Shown: positions 10,196-25,600 of the stretch, one piece after another
Position numbering within the stretch: the stretch's first letter is position 1
How the letters are laid out: each line of letters opens with the position of its first letter
NCBI GenBank assembly: GCA_030789695.1
Contig: CM061132.1
Span: 156,842,817-156,906,816 of the forward strand
Length of the DNA: 64,000 nt
Source of the DNA: Scilla litardierei
Lineage: Eukaryota; Streptophyta; Magnoliopsida; Asparagales; Asparagaceae
Direction of reading: 5' to 3'
Program-made: the position numbers and the translations under genes
Notes under the pieces: generated by a model
Database searches by the model: none
The model's input: the letters and a program-made list of their open reading frames with translations, nothing else
Told to the model about the DNA's origin: nothing

Positions 10196-11664
10196 GTTTT
10201 GTCTTATTATCAAACTTCAACTTATTTAACGTAACAAAATATCTTTTTATTCTATCGATTTTTAATTCTCATTTAAATGTTGAATCACACTTAAGTGCAA
10301 GATTTGAACGTTTTCAAAACTTATGAAACGTTTTAAATGATTTCAAACTTTCTAAATCTTACATCCTCTCGCTTGATTCAACGTTCAACTGTGTGACTAT
10401 ATCCAAGTTTCAACTTTAAAGGAAATGAAACACATGATTCATGGAGGTAAGTCCTCTATGAAATAAGCGAGTATTATCTTCCATGTATCACGATGTATCT
10501 TATGGCCAAACCTTATGACGATTATGCCCATATTTTTTATCCATTGGAAAGCATGAAACGTGGGTCGTGGAACACGGGCACACCCACCCAGATTGCTTAA
10601 CCCCGAACACGGAAAAGCCAGGTATCCATCGGAACCCTAAAATCAAGTACTTATCCAACGCAAGCAATTGCTAACATATTGTTTTACATGAAACTATGGA
10701 CATGAGTGAATGGTAACAAGAGGCTAGGATCAGGTAACAGATGAAGAAGGATATTCACTTGTGCAAGTCTCAAGCTTCTATAACCAAGCGGCATGAATTT
10801 TGATGAAGAAGACCACATTCTTGGTGCAAACTCTGTGTAGACCTAATGACAAACTGTATCTTTGACATGTTCTCTATTTTGTTAGAACTGACCTGTTTTT
10901 GTTGTTGGTGATGTTTCATGCACACTTTGATCTTCTTGGTTGCCTCTCTTGTGTTAACAGTGTGCAATCTTTAATGTTTGTAATTGGTTGGTTTTGGATC
11001 AACTTTCTTTATTCTTTTTGTCAAAGAAGCTATACCCAAGAGATGGCTTGAAAAGAAACAGAATCCTAAGCCAAGCATATATAAATATGATCTCAACTGC
11101 AACTATGAAAAGCTACAAAGAAGCCAATGGCAAGAAGCAAAACACAAAAGCAAGATATGTTTTCATCCTTTAGATCTAAAAAGGATCTCATGCTTGTAAC
11201 CAAAAAAGAAATAAAAAAGAATGCTAGTGTTGGTGGGAAAGGGCTCTCTTGCATGATGATGGCAGGAGATGGATGGGAGTGTCTTCTTCACACAAAAGGG
11301 AAAGCTAGAGAGGGAATCTAGCAGAGAAAGCAAAACATACAACAAAGAAAATAACAAACCAAAGAGAAATGTAGGGTTTAGTGGTGAGTTCATTATTGGG
11401 GTGGTGTGACTGTTGCGTGGATCTCGTAACTCTCGGTGAGCTTAGTTGAGATATGGGGGAAGCACAAGGGGAGAAGAAACGGACGAGCCTCGCACGATCC
11501 AATGAGAGACGACGCATGCATCGAGACAAACGACTTTCTTAATGTCATATCTATCACCCACCTTCGTCCCCAAACTTCTCATTCTTGCGCGGTGCAGATA
11601 GCAATTTCCAACTCCTATAACACTTCAGTTCCTATACACACACACTCTCTCTCTCTCTCTCTCA
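10196..11664. promoter_or_regulatory. Region upstream of the SGR9-like gene
   Basis: No coding feature recognised; short ORFs here lack family features. The 3' end is the likely promoter and 5' leader: a TATA-like CTATAAC at about 11,614 and a CA then CT microsatellite at 11,637-11,663 directly before the ATG. CT-rich leaders are common in plants. The transcription start cannot be fixed from sequence. Confidence 0.45.
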
Positions 11665-12555
11665 ATGGACTCCTCAGGGGAAACTATAATGGCGGCTCTC
11701 ATAAGCCTCGACCCTCTCGACTTCTCCAAGCTCACACGCTCCCTCGCCTCCGACCTCCGCCTTCAGCACCGCCGCCTCGCCTTCCTCCTCTTATCTCCTC
11801 CCCACTTCTCCGACACCGTATCCTACCTCCACTCCCTCTCTCTGCCTCAAAAGACCCTCCTCCTCGCCCGCCTCCTCCTCCGCTCGTTGTCCAAGCTCCT
11901 GCCGCCGCCGATGACCCCTGCTTCTTTCGATCTCCGGCTCCGGGATTTCGACGCTGCGCTGCTCCTGATGACCATGTGCGAGGTGTACGATCGGAGCGAG
12001 GCCGGCGGCGGGTTGGGGTTTGATTGGAGGCTGCGGATTGGCGAGCATTTGGCGTCGAGAACGCTCAGTGCTGCCGAGCTTGGAGCTCAAGAATGGGGTG
12101 TCGTTGGCCGGTACCATATATATTGCTAGTTAATCTTACTTAATTACTGTTATACCCCTGCGTCATGGACAAAACTAAATGTCAGGTACGTTGACACGGC
12201 GGCGAAATGCAGGCGGCTGCTGGAGGTCGTATCTGGCGGTGGGGCCCGCGGAGGTCAGAAGGCCGGGGCCGAGACCGCGGCGTCGGTGGCCGCGGTGGTG
12301 GGGTTGCCATCGGTGGAGTGCGAGGGGGAAGGATGGGAGTGCGTGGTGTGCAGAGAGGGGATTGAGGTCGGACGAGACGTCTGCATGCTGCCCTGCGGTC
12401 ATGGGTTCCACTGGGGGTGCATCTTGCCGTGGCTGCGAAAGCGCAACACGTGTCCCTGTTGCAGGTTCGAACTTCCGACCGACGACGTGTTTTGCGAGAT
12501 CGAGAGGGTGTGGAGGAGCGCGGCGAGGATGGGGAGCAATGGTTGTAGGAATTAG
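11665..12555 (+). CDS. SGR9: SGR9-type RING-H2 E3 ubiquitin ligase, 271 aa, two exons
   Basis: Probable E3 ubiquitin ligase, transferring ubiquitin from an E2 to a target. In Arabidopsis, SGR9 acts at amyloplasts and modulates their interaction with actin during shoot gravity sensing. Exons are 11665-12110 and 12186-12555; a 75-nt GT-AG intron splits an Arg codon (residue 149). The N-terminal half is Leu/Ser-rich without a known domain, but follows SGR9 closely from memory (METIMAALISLDP-like start, CE motif before the intron). The C-terminus holds a full C3H2C3 RING: C201, C204, C219, H221, H224, C227, C238, C241, followed by the family tail LPTDDVF. The start is the first ATG after the CT tract. 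Coding GC is much higher than in the surroundings. No damage seen. Assignment rests on recalled similarity. Confidence 0.88.
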
Positions 12556-13661
12556 TGGGGAAGGATTTAGTTGGTAATTAGCGTTAATGATATGAGGGGT
12601 GATAATTAATGATGGTCGAAAGATGAAAATATGTACAAATTAACATGAAATCAAGAGGTGGAAATAAAATGCAGAATATGTCATCTTTCTTACAACATCA
12701 AATTAGTCCTCATTGTTAAATTCTGTTTAAGTTATAAGAAGTATTCTATTAGTAGCTCGGATCGGAAACAGTCTTTGTCCAATGTATACTTCTCCTAACA
12801 GTTACCAGCAAACCCCTTGTGTTCCCCAAATGAAAACAAATGATGCTGATTTAAGTTACCCTTCACTTTTTGATCAGGTGCAGTGTGACAATCTCCCATT
12901 AGCCGGGAAAAAATAAAGAGCGCAAGTTACCCTTCACTTTTCCTCCGACTAATTGGAGGCCACCACATCAGTTGCAAAGAAACAAAAATGATAATAATAC
13001 CATGCAGTGTTTGCGAATAAAATTACCTAGTCACAACTCAATTCATTCACATGTAATGATAAGCATCTCAAAGAGCTCAAGAACCTGCTCCAAGAATACC
13101 AAAGTTTTAGGGTTGCATCAGATTTCAAGTCACAATGCACACAGATCATCTCCATATAACATACATTATGCTCAACAAAATATTTAGTTATCATTTGCTC
13201 AGTTGTTTCGAACAAAAATGCATTACAGAGTAAGCAAAACTTTATTTCGATGAAACAATCCGAATATGATTAATCACCAAGGACACTGCCCCATAGTTGT
13301 TGCATCTATCGCAAAATGTGTTCTGTGCAGGATTAAATTTTCTCAACGCTGCTCTTATGTTCCAGGATCTGCATATCCCAAGCCAAATCCCACAAAAAAT
13401 TGGGGGCAGACAAATCATTCTTTGATTGAATGAAAATTTTACCTCATGGGAATATTTGCAGCAAAAGTAAATACTACACTACGTGGTAGCATCTGACTGC
13501 TCAGAATCTGGAGAATGCCACGAAGAGATCGCCAAATACCTCATCATTGCCCCTTCTGTTGCCCCTTCTGTTTTATTCTCCTCCTCGTACAGGAACCGGT
13601 CAAAGCCACTGAGCGCCCAATATTGCCGGAGTACTAGAGTAAACTTTGCTTTGTTCTGTGG
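12556..13661. other. Convergent intergenic region (3' ends of SGR9-like and PPR-like genes)
   Basis: 1.1 kb between the two stop codons, which face each other. It presumably holds both 3' UTRs. No further gene, RNA or mobile element recognised. Confidence 0.5.
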
Positions 13662-16600
13662 TTAGCACTTGAGCTCTTCCACATTCACTTTAGCATCTAT
13701 CCCCATATTTAACAAGGAAGCAACCATTGCAGAAATATCACTCTTCAACGCATCAGCTAGTGCCTGGGTAGTGCTCGATAGAGATGTAGTACATAAGATA
13801 GTTGCAGTAGGCAAATAATTTGAACTCTATCAACAACTGATGAAACATGTTTACATAGAAAGCAATCATAGATAATTCAAAAATCAAATAGGGACTTAAA
13901 AGTTGTAAGTCATCTCCCACCATTAGGTTAAAATAGATTTGGTTTCTCACTTAGCCGAGTAGTTTATTGGCATTCTGTTCAGAGTTCCTAAGCATTCAAA
14001 TGATAATTAAAAAGAAAATATATAGCTAATAATATATAAACATACGAGTTAGTCTGCTTTTAAAAAAAGAGTGATGGCACCAGTCTGAAATTCAAGACAA
14101 AAATGGTAAGGCAACATCACCTAAACTTACCTCCCTGTCTTCTTTCTTCTTTCTTTTTATAACCTGCTTTGGCCATTCTACCACCACCTTCTGAAGTTCG
14201 TCCGCAACAAGTGCCTTCTTCTTATCAGGGAGATCCTATTATACAGTAAAGCTAATTGTCAGTCTCCAGAATAAAACTTAGTCAGGCATGCGATCAGAGC
14301 GAAGAGATAAAACATGGAGAGAGAAGAAACGTTCCACAACAAAGTTCTTGATCCATACAATTGACTAAATGTTTTGACATTAATTGCATGGTATGGAAAA
14401 GCTGACTTTATGTCAATGCCAAAACATGGGTACCAGTGACCAAATCATGAAATCTCAACTTATATTGTGCAGGATAAAAATTTATTTGGGCTAAAGAGCA
14501 TATAGCAAATTAATGTGCCACATAAGGTCAGGGAACCCTTGTGGTTAATGCTGATAATCTGACGCTTCCAAGATAATTCCGGAAGAGGAAGCAGATGATG
14601 TACTGCATGGGGGAAATGATGAAATGGTATAGCATCTCTTATGTATATGGTATACCCACCTATGAGAAGGATATGAGGCTTTATCAAAGAAGGGATATGT
14701 CCAGTTCAATAGTTGAACTTTGGACTGAATAGTGGATAAGCCTTTAAGCATAAGAAGAGAGGAGAGGAAACTGCCTAGGCAGCTGTAGTCTCCCGAAATC
14801 TCTCTAATTTCAGTAAAATGCAAGGGTTCCAAGGCCTGCTAGAAAAGAGTGATAGATCTTTTGTAGGCTAGTAAACACGCCAACTACTGAAAGGTGCACC
14901 CTTTTCTTTCTTCCAGTGGAGATACTTTTTGTAATATTGGACTCCATTTGTTGGGGGTAATTTCATGTACTAAGTTGTGAAGGGCGAGATTATTTTTTGA
15001 TCCTATGATTGGTCCAAGGTTTTAGGTCTCGGTTTCAGTCTCGGTTTCGGTCTCCCAAAAATTTAGGTTTCAGTATCGGTTTCGCCTGTTTCGATGGTTT
15101 CGGAAGTATGTTTCATTTCGTACGTATTGGTAGTTTCAAATACTTGTGTACTCACATTTATCTATAACCATAAATAATAATCATAATTAACTTTGCACTG
15201 ATTGCTACTCACATTACACATTTGCTAAACATATTGCATTTATTTACAAGTTTGTCATTGATCTATAGCCAAAAATAATTTTTTGAACTAGCTGCTAGTA
15301 GTCTAATACTCACATTACACATTTTGCTAACCATTTTGCTAAACACATTACATATATTGCCAAAAATAATTTGCTAAACATATTACACATTTTGCTAAAA
15401 AGAAAGTTTACATTACACATGTTTAGCAGCCTGCTACTCACATTACACATTTTGCTAAATTTTTGTTCTTTTATATTATAAAGTGGAATATTATATGTCC
15501 CAAAATTTTGGAGGGAGAGATAATTTTTGGAGAAACAAAGATTTTAAATGAATCGTGCCCGAGGGCACTGGTTATGACTAGTTATATTATAAATATTAAA
15601 CTGGAGCTAGGCTACATTGAGAAGTATCTGAAGTACATATACTATAATTCAAATCTTGGCATACACAATGTGATCAACATCGGTATACTATCTAAAACTA
15701 GAAAACAAGTGGTTTTAACATTTTAGCATAGTGTGGGACCCCTTGATGTACATGAGAAAAAATATATGTCAAAAATGCTTGATTTTTGGTTTTAAGGTAA
15801 ACATAATGCAGATCACATTCAATGGTTTGGATTTTGATTTGGATGGTGTATTTCATTTGTCGATATTTGAAGCAAAAGTACACGCAGTTTGGGTAGATTT
15901 AAAATAGCTTAGCTTAACAGTATTGGAGTTGAGCATAGCTCCTTCCAGATGTGTCCAGTATGTGGAACTGTGGATACTCTAGCTTCAAATATTGACATAC
16001 ACCATCTAATATTAGATCCAAATCTTTTGATCTGATCCACATCACATGAACCATATGTAAACAAGAAAGTTTTCGACATACTTTTCATATACATCAGGTG
16101 ACTGCAAAATAAGCGATTGACAGAGGACGTAAAACAGCATGTTTGTGATCAATTATTGGATATGAAAAATATGTCAAAAACATGTCATTTTTTGTTTCTA
16201 GACAGTTCACATGATGTAGATCACATCTCATGGGTTGGATTTTTTATTTGGATGGTATATGTTGATATTCAAAGCGAAAATATCCACGCTAGAATACTTC
16301 TGGAAGTAAACCTAGATTAACTCTATATATTATACATAAGATACTACTTATCCACATTGTAGAATTTATATAGAAGTTCCCGTAGTTACCATCTGAATTT
16401 CAAAAATTTATGTATAGGATTTAACTAGCTTCCACTGCTCGTGTTATCTCTTACAAGATACTAGTTAGAAAAATATTAATTATGGTACAAATGATGGACT
16501 ACTCTGATAATTGGACATTAAAGAATGTGCAAAATGGTAAGTCTAAAAGAAAATGCATATTTTAGTGAATGTCCATGGTCCTGACATTCACATACTCAGG

Positions 16601-19600
16601 TATGATAATAACATATATTTAGATATTCATGCATATATGACATTATCCAGATAAGAATACAGATTATTTTCAAATATTTGGATAGCAGTGGATTCTAGTT
16701 GTGATTCATATTTTTGAAGTTATACATATATGATGGTATCTAATCCATCCATGCTTTGCTTACCCGATATGTGACTTACTGTAAGCTCCTTGATGAAAAA
16801 GATGACTGACCGACATCTCCTAAAATATTTTTTTAAAGAGAAAAATAAGAGCAGATACCAATAATATAATAACTATAACCTATCCAATATCCTGGTTACA
16901 TGACTTAGAGTCATATTGTCACTGAAAATTACCTAACCAAGGTGCGTATAGTAAATTGTTATCCCTACATTTTTGAGATTGTGATATATTCATCATCTAC
17001 CGTGAAATAGATCAGCAAATCTAGACATATGTTAAAGAATTAACTGTACCAATATCAAAATATGTGTACTGCAAATTCTACAAGTTGAACAAGAGACAAC
17101 TATAAATATTCTGGCTCGCACAATAAATGACAATACAAATGGCATAATCACATTTACATTGCAAATATGAAGCATTGGCCCAATTAATCACTTCAATTCC
17201 CTAAAGCTAAAACCCACGGATATACTTTGTTGAATTTTTAAATACAGATTATCTGGTTCCAACTTAGTTATTGTAACCCGTAAGTAGTTTGCAATGACAT
17301 ATACATGGAAGCACATAAAAATGACTCACCACTAAACTAATAACAAAAATTATTTGTAGTTTCAGTGTCTTGTCACATGAGCATAAATAAAATGTGTAGC
17401 AGGTACCAACTAGCTGAGGCAAGTTGGTAAGGTGTTGAACTTTCGCTGGATTGACCATAGGTTGAATGCTTGAGGAGTGCCAATACGACTATGACCGGAG
17501 AAACTAACAAGATACAAAAATGCATTTTATCACAGCTCGGAAGCATTGCAAGAGGGCACACAGCTTAAGTGGTTTGACTATATTAATACATAACTCGCTG
17601 TAGTTGTGATCACAGAACATCATATCCTACCTGGTACATAAGATGTATTGCTGCTGCTGCACTCCCAGGGTTGCGTTCAATTATATATCCCTGTAGAAAA
17701 TAATTTCAAAAGCAATACAATTACCATAAGGCTTAAACAGAAAAATACTTAAATGTAACCAACCTATGTACAATGTCTGTTTAGTAAAAATTTAGCCTAA
17801 CATAACTAAAGAACCCTCCCCTAGCATACCTGGTTGAGTAGTACAATCTTGGCGGTATTGCAAAAAGTCTAATCAATGGGTAATAAGATGACACTTTATG
17901 GGAATACAATATAAAATACAGAATACAAAACTTGGTTAAAGGGTACTAATCAAGACACAGAAAAACTAAACTTACCGACAGCACAATATTGCAATGACAA
18001 GAATTACAGCAAAAACTGGATATTGATCAAAGGTCGACAAAGATACAATGCTTAAAATGGTTGCTGATCAGTGATGAGGATAAGGGTGCTTATGCGCTGG
18101 TTATATATGCTGCATCGATAAAAATCCTAAGAAATAACCATGATGTATGTAAGATCTAAAAAATAACTACAATCATTAGTTTGGACCAACAACTCTTAAA
18201 CCAAAAGTCCTTTCCAACCACCAAATACTGTTGTGTGTTTACATTATTGCAATATAAAAAAGTGTAAGGAAAACAACAATGTTGAATATTAGGATAAAGA
18301 TGTCCGGTGCAGGGATATGTTAATATTTTTCATGTCATATTTAATTTTCAGGTACAATGGAAACAACAACAAAAGAAATCAAAACACTGCATAGAAATTA
18401 CAGGATTTGCTTCCAAAGGGCATTGTCACTTTGGGAATTTAAGGGACACATCTAGGAAATACATATATGAATACATTGATACGATACCGCACATCATAAC
18501 ACAAGGCTATACCAATTTTTTTGATGCACCAAATCAGATACATGGTTACATCAGCAAATAAACATTATAGTATGTTGGTGCACATGCTCAATTTTGTTAA
18601 ATCTTTCATGCAAAAAACAAACAGTAAACATATGCAGCATGGTCAAACCTTATGGATAAATGTTTCGCTTTTCAAATTATATTAACAGAGGGAACACACT
18701 ACACAAATGCATCCCCATACTAAATGGATCACAGATGCCCTCATTGTAAATGTAGCTTCAACATTTGTCTCATAAAAGGATAACACTGCCAAACTTATGT
18801 TTTAAAAGTATCCAGAATGCCTCAAGAATAAATGAAACGATTTGCAACTTCTCTTAAAACATGTCAGAAGGCACATCCAACATGCAACCATTGAATACTG
18901 GCATTACCATCTACCTAGGCCTACTGAATCCACATTAGGGATGAAAACGGGCTAGGGCCAGCCCGAGGACCCCCTAAACCGGCCCCGAAAATCCAAGCCC
19001 TGGCCCCAGGCCCGGCCCCAGCAAAAAAAGCCTAGGGCCCGGGCTTTCATTTAGGCCCGAATTTTTTTCAAGCCTGGGCCTTGGTCGACAATAGGCATGG
19101 CCCCAAACACCAGGCCTCATCCATATAATTTTTTAAAACATACAATTAGACGATTAACAAATTTGATTCAACCCATAAAAAAGTGCACCATATAATTTAA
19201 CCCCTTCATTCTATTTATCTCTCTTTCTCTAATCAAAACTCAATTGCCCATTTATAAAAAAGTCCAATCTCAATTTTTCTCTCTTTCTAGTTTTTTCTTT
19301 CCGAAAAATCGAATACACTAAACCAAAAAATTGCATCATCTCTTCCTCATGAAATTGATGAAATCATGAAATCATGAGTGCCAAACCAAGAAGAAACTTA
19401 TGAAATTGATGAATATTATTATTATATCTACCTGTTACATGTATATTATCAATTTTTTTGTTTGAAATGTTATTGTTACTAATCATGTATAAGAATTGTA
19501 TATGAAACAAGCAAATGACCAGCCCAAAAGCCCGATGGCCAACCTAAAAACCCATATGGTAGCGTTAGGGCTGCTATCTAAAAGGCCTAGGGTTGGGGCC

Positions 19601-22600
19601 ATGTGAGGATTTTAGGCCCGAAGTATATTGGGGTCGGGGTGATGGCCTAACCCTGGCACAATTCGATCCAAACTGTTTTCATCCCTAAAACACAAGTCCT
19701 TTCTTTATGGTAGTCATCGGCCCATGGAAAATCAAAATGATTGATGCCTCTAAAAGTTAAATCACTTGTCATGAAATTCATGACAAACACAAACCTTTAG
19801 CCCATCGACAAGTTGATTTTGATGATTATGCATCATAAAGTTTTTAAGTGATAAATAATAACTAAGCCTGATATTAATTATCAACAACATCAAGCAGCTA
19901 GAAGAGTCATTAAAAAAGACTAAGAAACGAGTTTTGAAGTATGTCATCAGCCAAGTATCCCTAAAGAAAAAGTTCAAAGATTACCAAAAGATACCAAAAA
20001 ATTCTGCTATCAAAATTTTCCAATGTGGAAAGTAAATTATGTAATTTTTTTTGAAACGTATGTGTGTGTGTGTGTATTGCTGAACGCATCAAAAAGATAT
20101 GCAAGTAACATTGATAGATGGAGTGGATAGACAAAAGGTTAGGGAGGGGATAGGACACAAGCACCATCACCCACCACTAGCCTAGGCTAACCCACCACTA
20201 GCCTAGGCTAACCCTCCTCCATCAACGTGAGAACAAAAAAGGTGTACAAGAATAACAAACAAAAAGTAAATTATTTACTGTTAGAACCTTTGCAAATATA
20301 ACTCTCTTATGGATAAGATAATAAATTAAATTAGTCTAATTGTTCTACATTAAACAAAATTCGTCAATATTTTGTTTTTTCCCCACATATTCCCTTGCCT
20401 TGTCAAGTCCTCTTTCTGTCCCACCACAAACTTCTCTGAATTCTTTAATAAAGTAATTTAAATTTCTCCCGTTTTTCTATATAAAAAATTTGTCTTGTTT
20501 TTTTCTTTCACACCACCTAACTACTTTGAATTCTTTTTCCTAATCTAAATCATTAATCTCATCCACATTTAAATTCAAGTAGAATATTTATCTAAAATCT
20601 TATTAAAATTTAAAAATTATTACTCATATCCATATTTAAAATTTCATTAAGTTTAAACATATCAATCTAGTTTAAAATCTACTCTAATCTCATCAACATC
20701 AACCTTCCCCTATTATTTTTCTCCTAACAAAGATAGTTGTTACTTGTGTAGTCTTGCTCCCTATTATTTTTCAATTTAATGTTCCATTAAAATATATGAA
20801 TTTCAATTTCGCATTATCTTAATATGACACACACAGACCTCCCCACGTCCCTCTTTCCCACTCCAAAAATGTCCAAGAATAAATGTTAGATAAAAGTTTG
20901 CATGATCAATTTTTGGATCAAGTTAATTTAAAGGTCGATACATTTTTTGTTATATTATATACAATATTTTAATAACAAATTTTTATTTGCCATTATCCTA
21001 CTCGATCATATAATTTGGATGGGTTGATTATCTTTCACTGCCAACTTTTTTTTTAAAAAAAAAACTATTTTTACTCAAAATATAATTATAGGTGTCTAAC
21101 TTTTTCCCCCAAACAATGTATCTTGCGGTCTCTCTCTCTCTCTCTTGGATGGGTATTTCATTGCTTCATCAAGAAAACAAGAAATATTTCAAGTAAGATT
21201 TACAAGTTTTACTGTTTTTGTTATTTTATATAGAGAATTTATTTTTGTTAATATTGTATGTTTGTCGGATCTAATTTGTGTTGATTCATTCCTTATTAAT
21301 TTTGGGATTTATCTTATATGATCAGGGCCCTACAAAATATTATTATATTTTTTGCTAGAAATTGAATACTACACCACCCTATAATTATAAGTAGATATTA
21401 TGCTGAGACATGTAGGGGATCATGATAAGAAACAAAATTTATAAAGTTATTACAATTTACTTTGGGATTTCTGTAACAACTTGGATCTAATATATTTTAC
21501 ATTTTAAACAAGCATCTCCTAACTAATCAGAGCTTTGGCATTTCTAAACAAATAAATACACATATATTTTGCAAATAGTGGAAAAAAACTGATGAAATAG
21601 TAACTAGAATAGAAAAAAGGGGTATTCACAAAAAAATACCCTAACGTTTGGGGCCGCTTTCAACTTAATACCATTAACGTTTAAGTCATACACAGCAGTA
21701 CCTTTTTGGGTTTTTGGGTTAAATTATACCTGTTTTGCCCTTGAACCTATTCCCAAAAGAAAATACCCGTTTGGGGTATCTTTCAAAAAATACCCAAATC
21801 CCACCAATACCCAATCACAAGGAGAGGGGGCGGTGCCTCCTCCTCCTCCTCCTGTTTTCGGGGGGGGGGGCCTTCCCCCTCCGCCTCAGGCGAGGAGGGG
21901 GAGGGGGCGCGCCCCCTCCCCTCCCCATATTTTCGGGAGGGAGGGGGCGGCTCCCCCTCCCGCACCGCCTCAGGCAAGGAGGGGGAGGGGGCGCCCCCTC
22001 CCCCTCCGCCTCAGTCGAGGAGGGGGAGGGGGAGGGGGCGCCCCCTCCCCCTCCGCCTCAGTCGAGGAGGAGGTGGAGGGGTGCCACCCTCCCCACCCCG
22101 TGTTTTCGCAGGGAGGGCGCCCCCTCTCCTTCTGCCTCAGTCGATGAGGATGGGGGTGGCGTCCCCCCTCCGCATCAGCCGATGAGGAGGGAGAGGCGAC
22201 CCTCTCCTTCCGCCTCAGTCGACGAGGAGGGGGTGGCGCCCCCCTTCACCTCAGTCGATGAGGAGGGAGAGACGGCGCCGCCCCCTCCCACTGTGATTTG
22301 GGTATTGGTGGAATTTGTGTATTTTTTTTGAAGGATACCTCAAACGTTTGGGTATTATTTTTGTGAATAATGTCAAGGGCAAAACGGATATAATTTAAAA
22401 AAACCCAAAAAGATACTGTTGTGTATGACTTAAATGTTCAGGGTATTAAGTTGAAAGCGGCCCGAAACGTTAGGGTATTTCTTTGTGAATACCCCTAGAA
22501 AAAAAAAAGCATACCTAGTTACTTCTTGGAATTTTTTATGACATGCATGGCACATGCTGAGTATGCTAACAAGTGATATAGCTAATGTGATGCGTAATTG

Positions 22601-25600
22601 AAATGTCTCATATTTCAAGTCTTAAACAGAGTTTAAACTCAAAGCCATAAATAAATGATATTAATCATCCGCATACAGGAACTTCCTTTGAAAATTTTGA
22701 CAACACAAAAGCAACTAGAAATGAAGCAGTTATCCAAAGCCTATGGGGTAAGCTACAAGAATCCTTTTCCAGTCCACTCCTTTATAGAATCATTGTTGAA
22801 AATAACATATCGCCAAGTGTAACGCTAGACCTTAGAATAGCACATACTGTATATAACGCAATCCGCAAAGTGACATGATTTTTTAGTTTTTTTAATTTTA
22901 AAAAATATGAAAAAAATTCTAATATGTTTTTAATAAATAGGATAAATATTTAAAAAATTTAAAAATCTTAAAAATATTAAGCAATGGCAAATAACATACA
23001 ATGTCAACATTCATTGGAAACTAGCAACAAACATGCATTATTATTACCAAATATTAAAAATAGTAACGCAATAAAAGAAGTCATAAAATTAAGCATATAA
23101 ATAATGTAAAGCAAAGACTTTGCAACCAACTTAAAATCTCATTCAAACTACAAACTAAGAAAAGTTAACTAGAGGACCATGATGTGGATGTTAGTTAAAC
23201 AAAAAAGTCCGCACGAAGTTCAGATAAAAACAAGTTACCAGTAAAAAGGAGATATAGATCTTCTATATATTCTTCGCTTTTTTTGTTTGGAACACATTAC
23301 AGTTTAACATAACATAATGCATGTTATAGGAAAAAACATAGAGTTGCATGTATTGTTACACATGAGTGTTACGTAATTGTAACAGGTTATTTCGAGTTAC
23401 GTAACAGGTTTTTTCCAAACATTTGTATAAAACATCTCCTCTCCATTGCTCTCCTTGTTACAACTACCATGGTAGGAAAAGAGTCATAAACCCTAATTGG
23501 TTTGTTGCTTAGTTTATATAGATCAAAGTAACTATAAAGTTATATGTAAGACCCCCAGCATCATTAACACACACACACCCCCCCCCCCCCCCCCCCCAAC
23601 CAAAAAAAAAAAACAAAATAAAACAAAGCAAAACAAAACAAAAAACACAAAAACACAAAAAACAAACAAAAAAAATACCCAACTTACATATAAATACTCT
23701 TTAACTTCATAATTTTAGTGAATATTTTGTCACATTAAATCCTATTCAACTACTTTCAAACTTCAATTGAAATCCCACGAGATCCTACAATTTTCCTTGT
23801 CTTTTTTCCTATACTGCATCCTTCAAATTCGCTGAGCTTGATATATTAACCAAGAGAACATTGATGATAACGACAAATGATGTCATGATATTGATTCAAT
23901 GTATGTTTAGATAATGGCAGTACCACATATACAGCCAACATGGATAAGAAACAATAATAACACATGAACTCAATGAAAAAAAAATAGTACTGTAAAAATA
24001 GTAATGAAAAAAATAGTAATGAAAAAAATAGTCGATTATGCGGCCGCATATAAGGATGCGGCCTTTGACCGCATGAGAATTAAGATATGCGGTCGAATTA
24101 TGCGGTCGGCCGCATAATCGACTGCATAAATGTTATGCGACCGCATATGCGAATATGCGGGCGCATAATCGGCAACTAAAAAATCCCAACCCGTTAAGAA
24201 ACACGACCCGTTAAACATAAAAATCAGTTTTTTAATTTTAAAATACTTATGTTTGACATGATTTTGATTTGGACGTAAAACTAAATAGTTATGTTTTGTG
24301 TGTAGATTGCTTTAGACGTTAGATTTTAGTTATTTTATGTATTGATCATCATAATGGCGCTGATGTTTTAGTATGAATTAATCCATATTTTTAAAAGCTA
24401 ATACGATTTTTTCCTTATTCCTATAATTCTTATCTTTTTTAATTTAATATACACAAACACATAAACTTATTGCTTATTTATATACTAAATTGTTCATTTT
24501 CGCGTAAACCGCGTAAACCGCATAATCGGCCGCATAATCCGCTTATGCATTATGCGCTCATAGACCGCGCGCATAATGAAACCGCATTTTATAACACTGT
24601 TGTAATGTAGTTACTAAATGTCGCATCTCAAATAAGGAAAATACCGTTGATTTTTAGAAGACTATTAGCTATCACACAGAAAACTTCACTATATCAACTG
24701 ACTTGCAAACAAAGTACAATGCATACATATTACAGACGAGTCTTAATGAACACAAAAATCATATTTATAGGGTGAAAAGAATTAAAATTTAACTGAATGG
24801 GAATCAGAAATCTCGAGAAGGGAATATTACTTTAGCCAATGAAAATCCGCTAGCAACTGTGTATTTTTTCACTGCTTCCGATCTTAGCTTTTCAATTTTC
24901 CATATAGACTCGGCATCTCCTGTGAAAATAGAGTCAGAAGGCAAATGTTTATTGTTAAAAAAGTACTCGTATGCCCCATACAACATGAGCTGTATGGTGG
25001 ATTCAACATTACTTCTCCAGTGGTGTCCTAATAATAAATGTAATCATAATGATTGGGTCAGACTTCCAGCATGACGCAGTGTAGATCTAGTCATTTGGTA
25101 TCTTGATGAGAATGCTCCCAAGTGGGTTAACATCAGCCATAGTGTTGCTTGACAAACATTAATTTTCAGATCAAATTAACACGAGAAACTTGGAAGTTGG
25201 ATGAAATTTGCTACCAAGTTAAATTATCTTTATGAAACAATTATACATTGCAAAAGTATTAGTCCGTTCTCCTATAATACAAACATTGGAGAATTCCAAC
25301 TCACTTCATAATGATAAACCAAGTTCACAGTATTGTATGACATGGATATATTTTTAAAGAAAAACATACAAATTTACCCTAACACATGAAACGGAGTTTT
25401 TCACTTCATTATTTTTGGCGCCAAAATTTTGATCTATCAGCAATTATCATATCTATATTGTCCAGCTATGGAATATCAAAGGTGGGTGCTAGATTCTAGT
25501 GTCAAAACTGTATTACACGATACCAAAAACATTACAAATTTACAATACACATTAGCCATTGTGAATTTGCATGTTTATGAATGGGTATGGATCAATCAAC

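Noticed and set aside
15205..15460. Regular repeats considered as a CRISPR-like array
   Set aside because: Units are imperfect and contiguous without unique spacers, and the genome is a plant; it is a minisatellite.
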